From contig OX344749.2 of assembly GCA_947034885.2 (NCBI GenBank), positions 18,863,501 through 18,927,500 of the forward strand: a stretch of 64,000 nucleotides of DNA. Direction: 5' to 3'. The position numbers and the translations under genes were made by a program. Of the stretch, positions 63,213-64,000 are shown in pieces. This stretch comes from Thuidium tamariscinum (Eukaryota; Streptophyta; Bryopsida; Hypnales; Thuidiaceae). Each line of letters opens with the position of its first letter. Positions within the stretch are counted from its first letter, which is position 1. The notes beneath the pieces were generated by a model. That model was not told where the DNA came from, searched no databases, and was given only the letters and a program-made list of their open reading frames with translations.

Positions 63213-63763
63213 TCCTTTAGGGCCTAGCAAATCAATTTTGGTTCTTTTAAATTGAATTTTGGGAATTGGAACACTCTCTTGGCCTTAGTTCTTCTTGGAG
63301 TATGAACAAGATGTGAGGGCACGGGTATTCTGCTTCCAATGAGCCATTGGCCATCAAATTTGGAGCAATGATGATTTGTCTATTGCAATTTGAAGTTGGG
63401 AATTTTAGAGTTTCAAAATGCACTGTGGGACATGTTTCTCTATTGAATTTATTTGTGTATAACTAAAGAGAGCATGCCAACTTCACCATAGTGTTCAATA
63501 TAATGAACTCTATTTTCAATAAAAATTTCATGGGAAATTGAGCTTTTTTGTAATTACTATGATTTTTCAAAGGCATAAACTTAAAAAAATCATATAAATT
63601 TCATTTTTTTTCCAAAAATAAATTAAAAATCACATTAGATAGAAGATATGAATTCTTATTTGTAGAAAAATAATAATTTAAATTAAATTATAAAATTTTA
63701 ATATGAAAATTTGATTCTAGAAGAATTCAAGAGGTTGCTTGGGGCTCCTTAGGCCCTAAAGGG
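63213..63763. mobile_element. TTAA-flanked element of another family, 551 bp
   Basis: The termini TCCTTTAGGGCCTA and TAGGCCCTAAAGGG are inverted (13 of 14). TTAA at 63,209-63,212 is shared with the previous element, and TTAA at 63,764-63,767 follows. The interior does not resemble the 925-bp family and has no coding frame. Confidence 0.75.
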
Positions 63764-64000
63764 TTAAGGCCTAAAAAATTTCATAACTTTTGACTACATA
63801 GTTAAAAAAAGTTAAGGCATGATATGTTGTTTCCTTTGATCAATGGATAGCCTAAGAAGTAAAAACAAATTCTTTAAAATTTAAAAAAAAAAAAAATTGG
63901 TTTATTAGATTTTTATCTATGTGTAAAGCTTTGAATCATTCCATTTTGATTAATGAGTCAAAAGTTATGAGCAGTTCTAGTTTGGGATCCTTTGTGGGTA

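Larger units (their letters stand above)
62135..64000 (+). mobile_element. TTAA-family outer copy, split by two nested elements and cut by the window end
   Basis: The left part (62,135-62,257) follows TTAA and reads like the start of the 925-bp family (CCTAAAGCCATAAATTGC, TTTTTTTGGTAATTTAGC, ACACAACATG, GGAGTAGC). The right part resumes at 63,768 with GGCCTAAAAAATTTCATAAC and continues as in 61,029 onward to the window end. About 1.5 kb of other elements lies between. Confidence 0.75.

Noticed and set aside
1..64000. CRISPR arrays, bacterial operons, rRNA or intact tRNA genes
   Set aside because: None seen. The tandem repeats here have long units without spacer structure, and the genes are spliced and eukaryotic.

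Overview
This is a 64 kb piece of a plant nuclear genome. Every gene I can prove is a spliced eukaryotic gene with GT-AG introns (one GC-AG). Two types are plant-specific: a DOMON/cytochrome b561 protein and the plastid ABC protein ABCI11/NAP14. Exons are GC-balanced to GC-rich, while the space between genes is very AT-rich and packed with small non-autonomous transposons. The species cannot be named from the sequence. A seedless plant such as a moss would fit the gene spacing and composition, but that is only an impression.

Layout. Bases 1-7,170 are AT-rich repeats. A DENND6-type DENN-domain gene lies on + (coding 9,499-13,165, six coding exons). After a 4 kb gap comes a DOMON/cytochrome b561 gene on + (18,634-21,773, four exons). 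It converges with an ABCI11-type gene on - (22,733-25,629, nine exons). After 6-8 kb of AT-rich DNA there is a small mitochondrial twin-CX9C gene of the COA5/PET191 type on - (33,916-35,228, three exons, the last one tentative). From about 35.3 kb to the end I find no intact gene. That part holds a decayed L1-type LINE on - (about 43.86-50.06 kb), many miniature inverted-repeat elements, tandem arrays and a large inverted repeat.

The genes do not form a pathway. They are four housekeeping genes: a Rab-GEF-type trafficking factor, a membrane redox protein, a plastid ATPase and a complex IV assembly factor. I reconstructed the exons by reading across splice sites in phase, so the listed coordinates are coding extents, not transcript ends.

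The most interesting content is mobile DNA. Several families end in CCC/CCT-type inverted termini and are bounded on both sides by TTAA. In two places a related uninterrupted copy elsewhere in the window shows the empty target with a single TTAA, so insertion duplicated TTAA as piggyBac-type transposases do. Other families are TA-flanked (Stowaway/mariner-like). One of these sits inside a 247-bp tandem array whose sister units preserve the empty site. A 175-bp-periodic repeat is arranged as a 1.9 kb inverted repeat that could fold into a long hairpin RNA.
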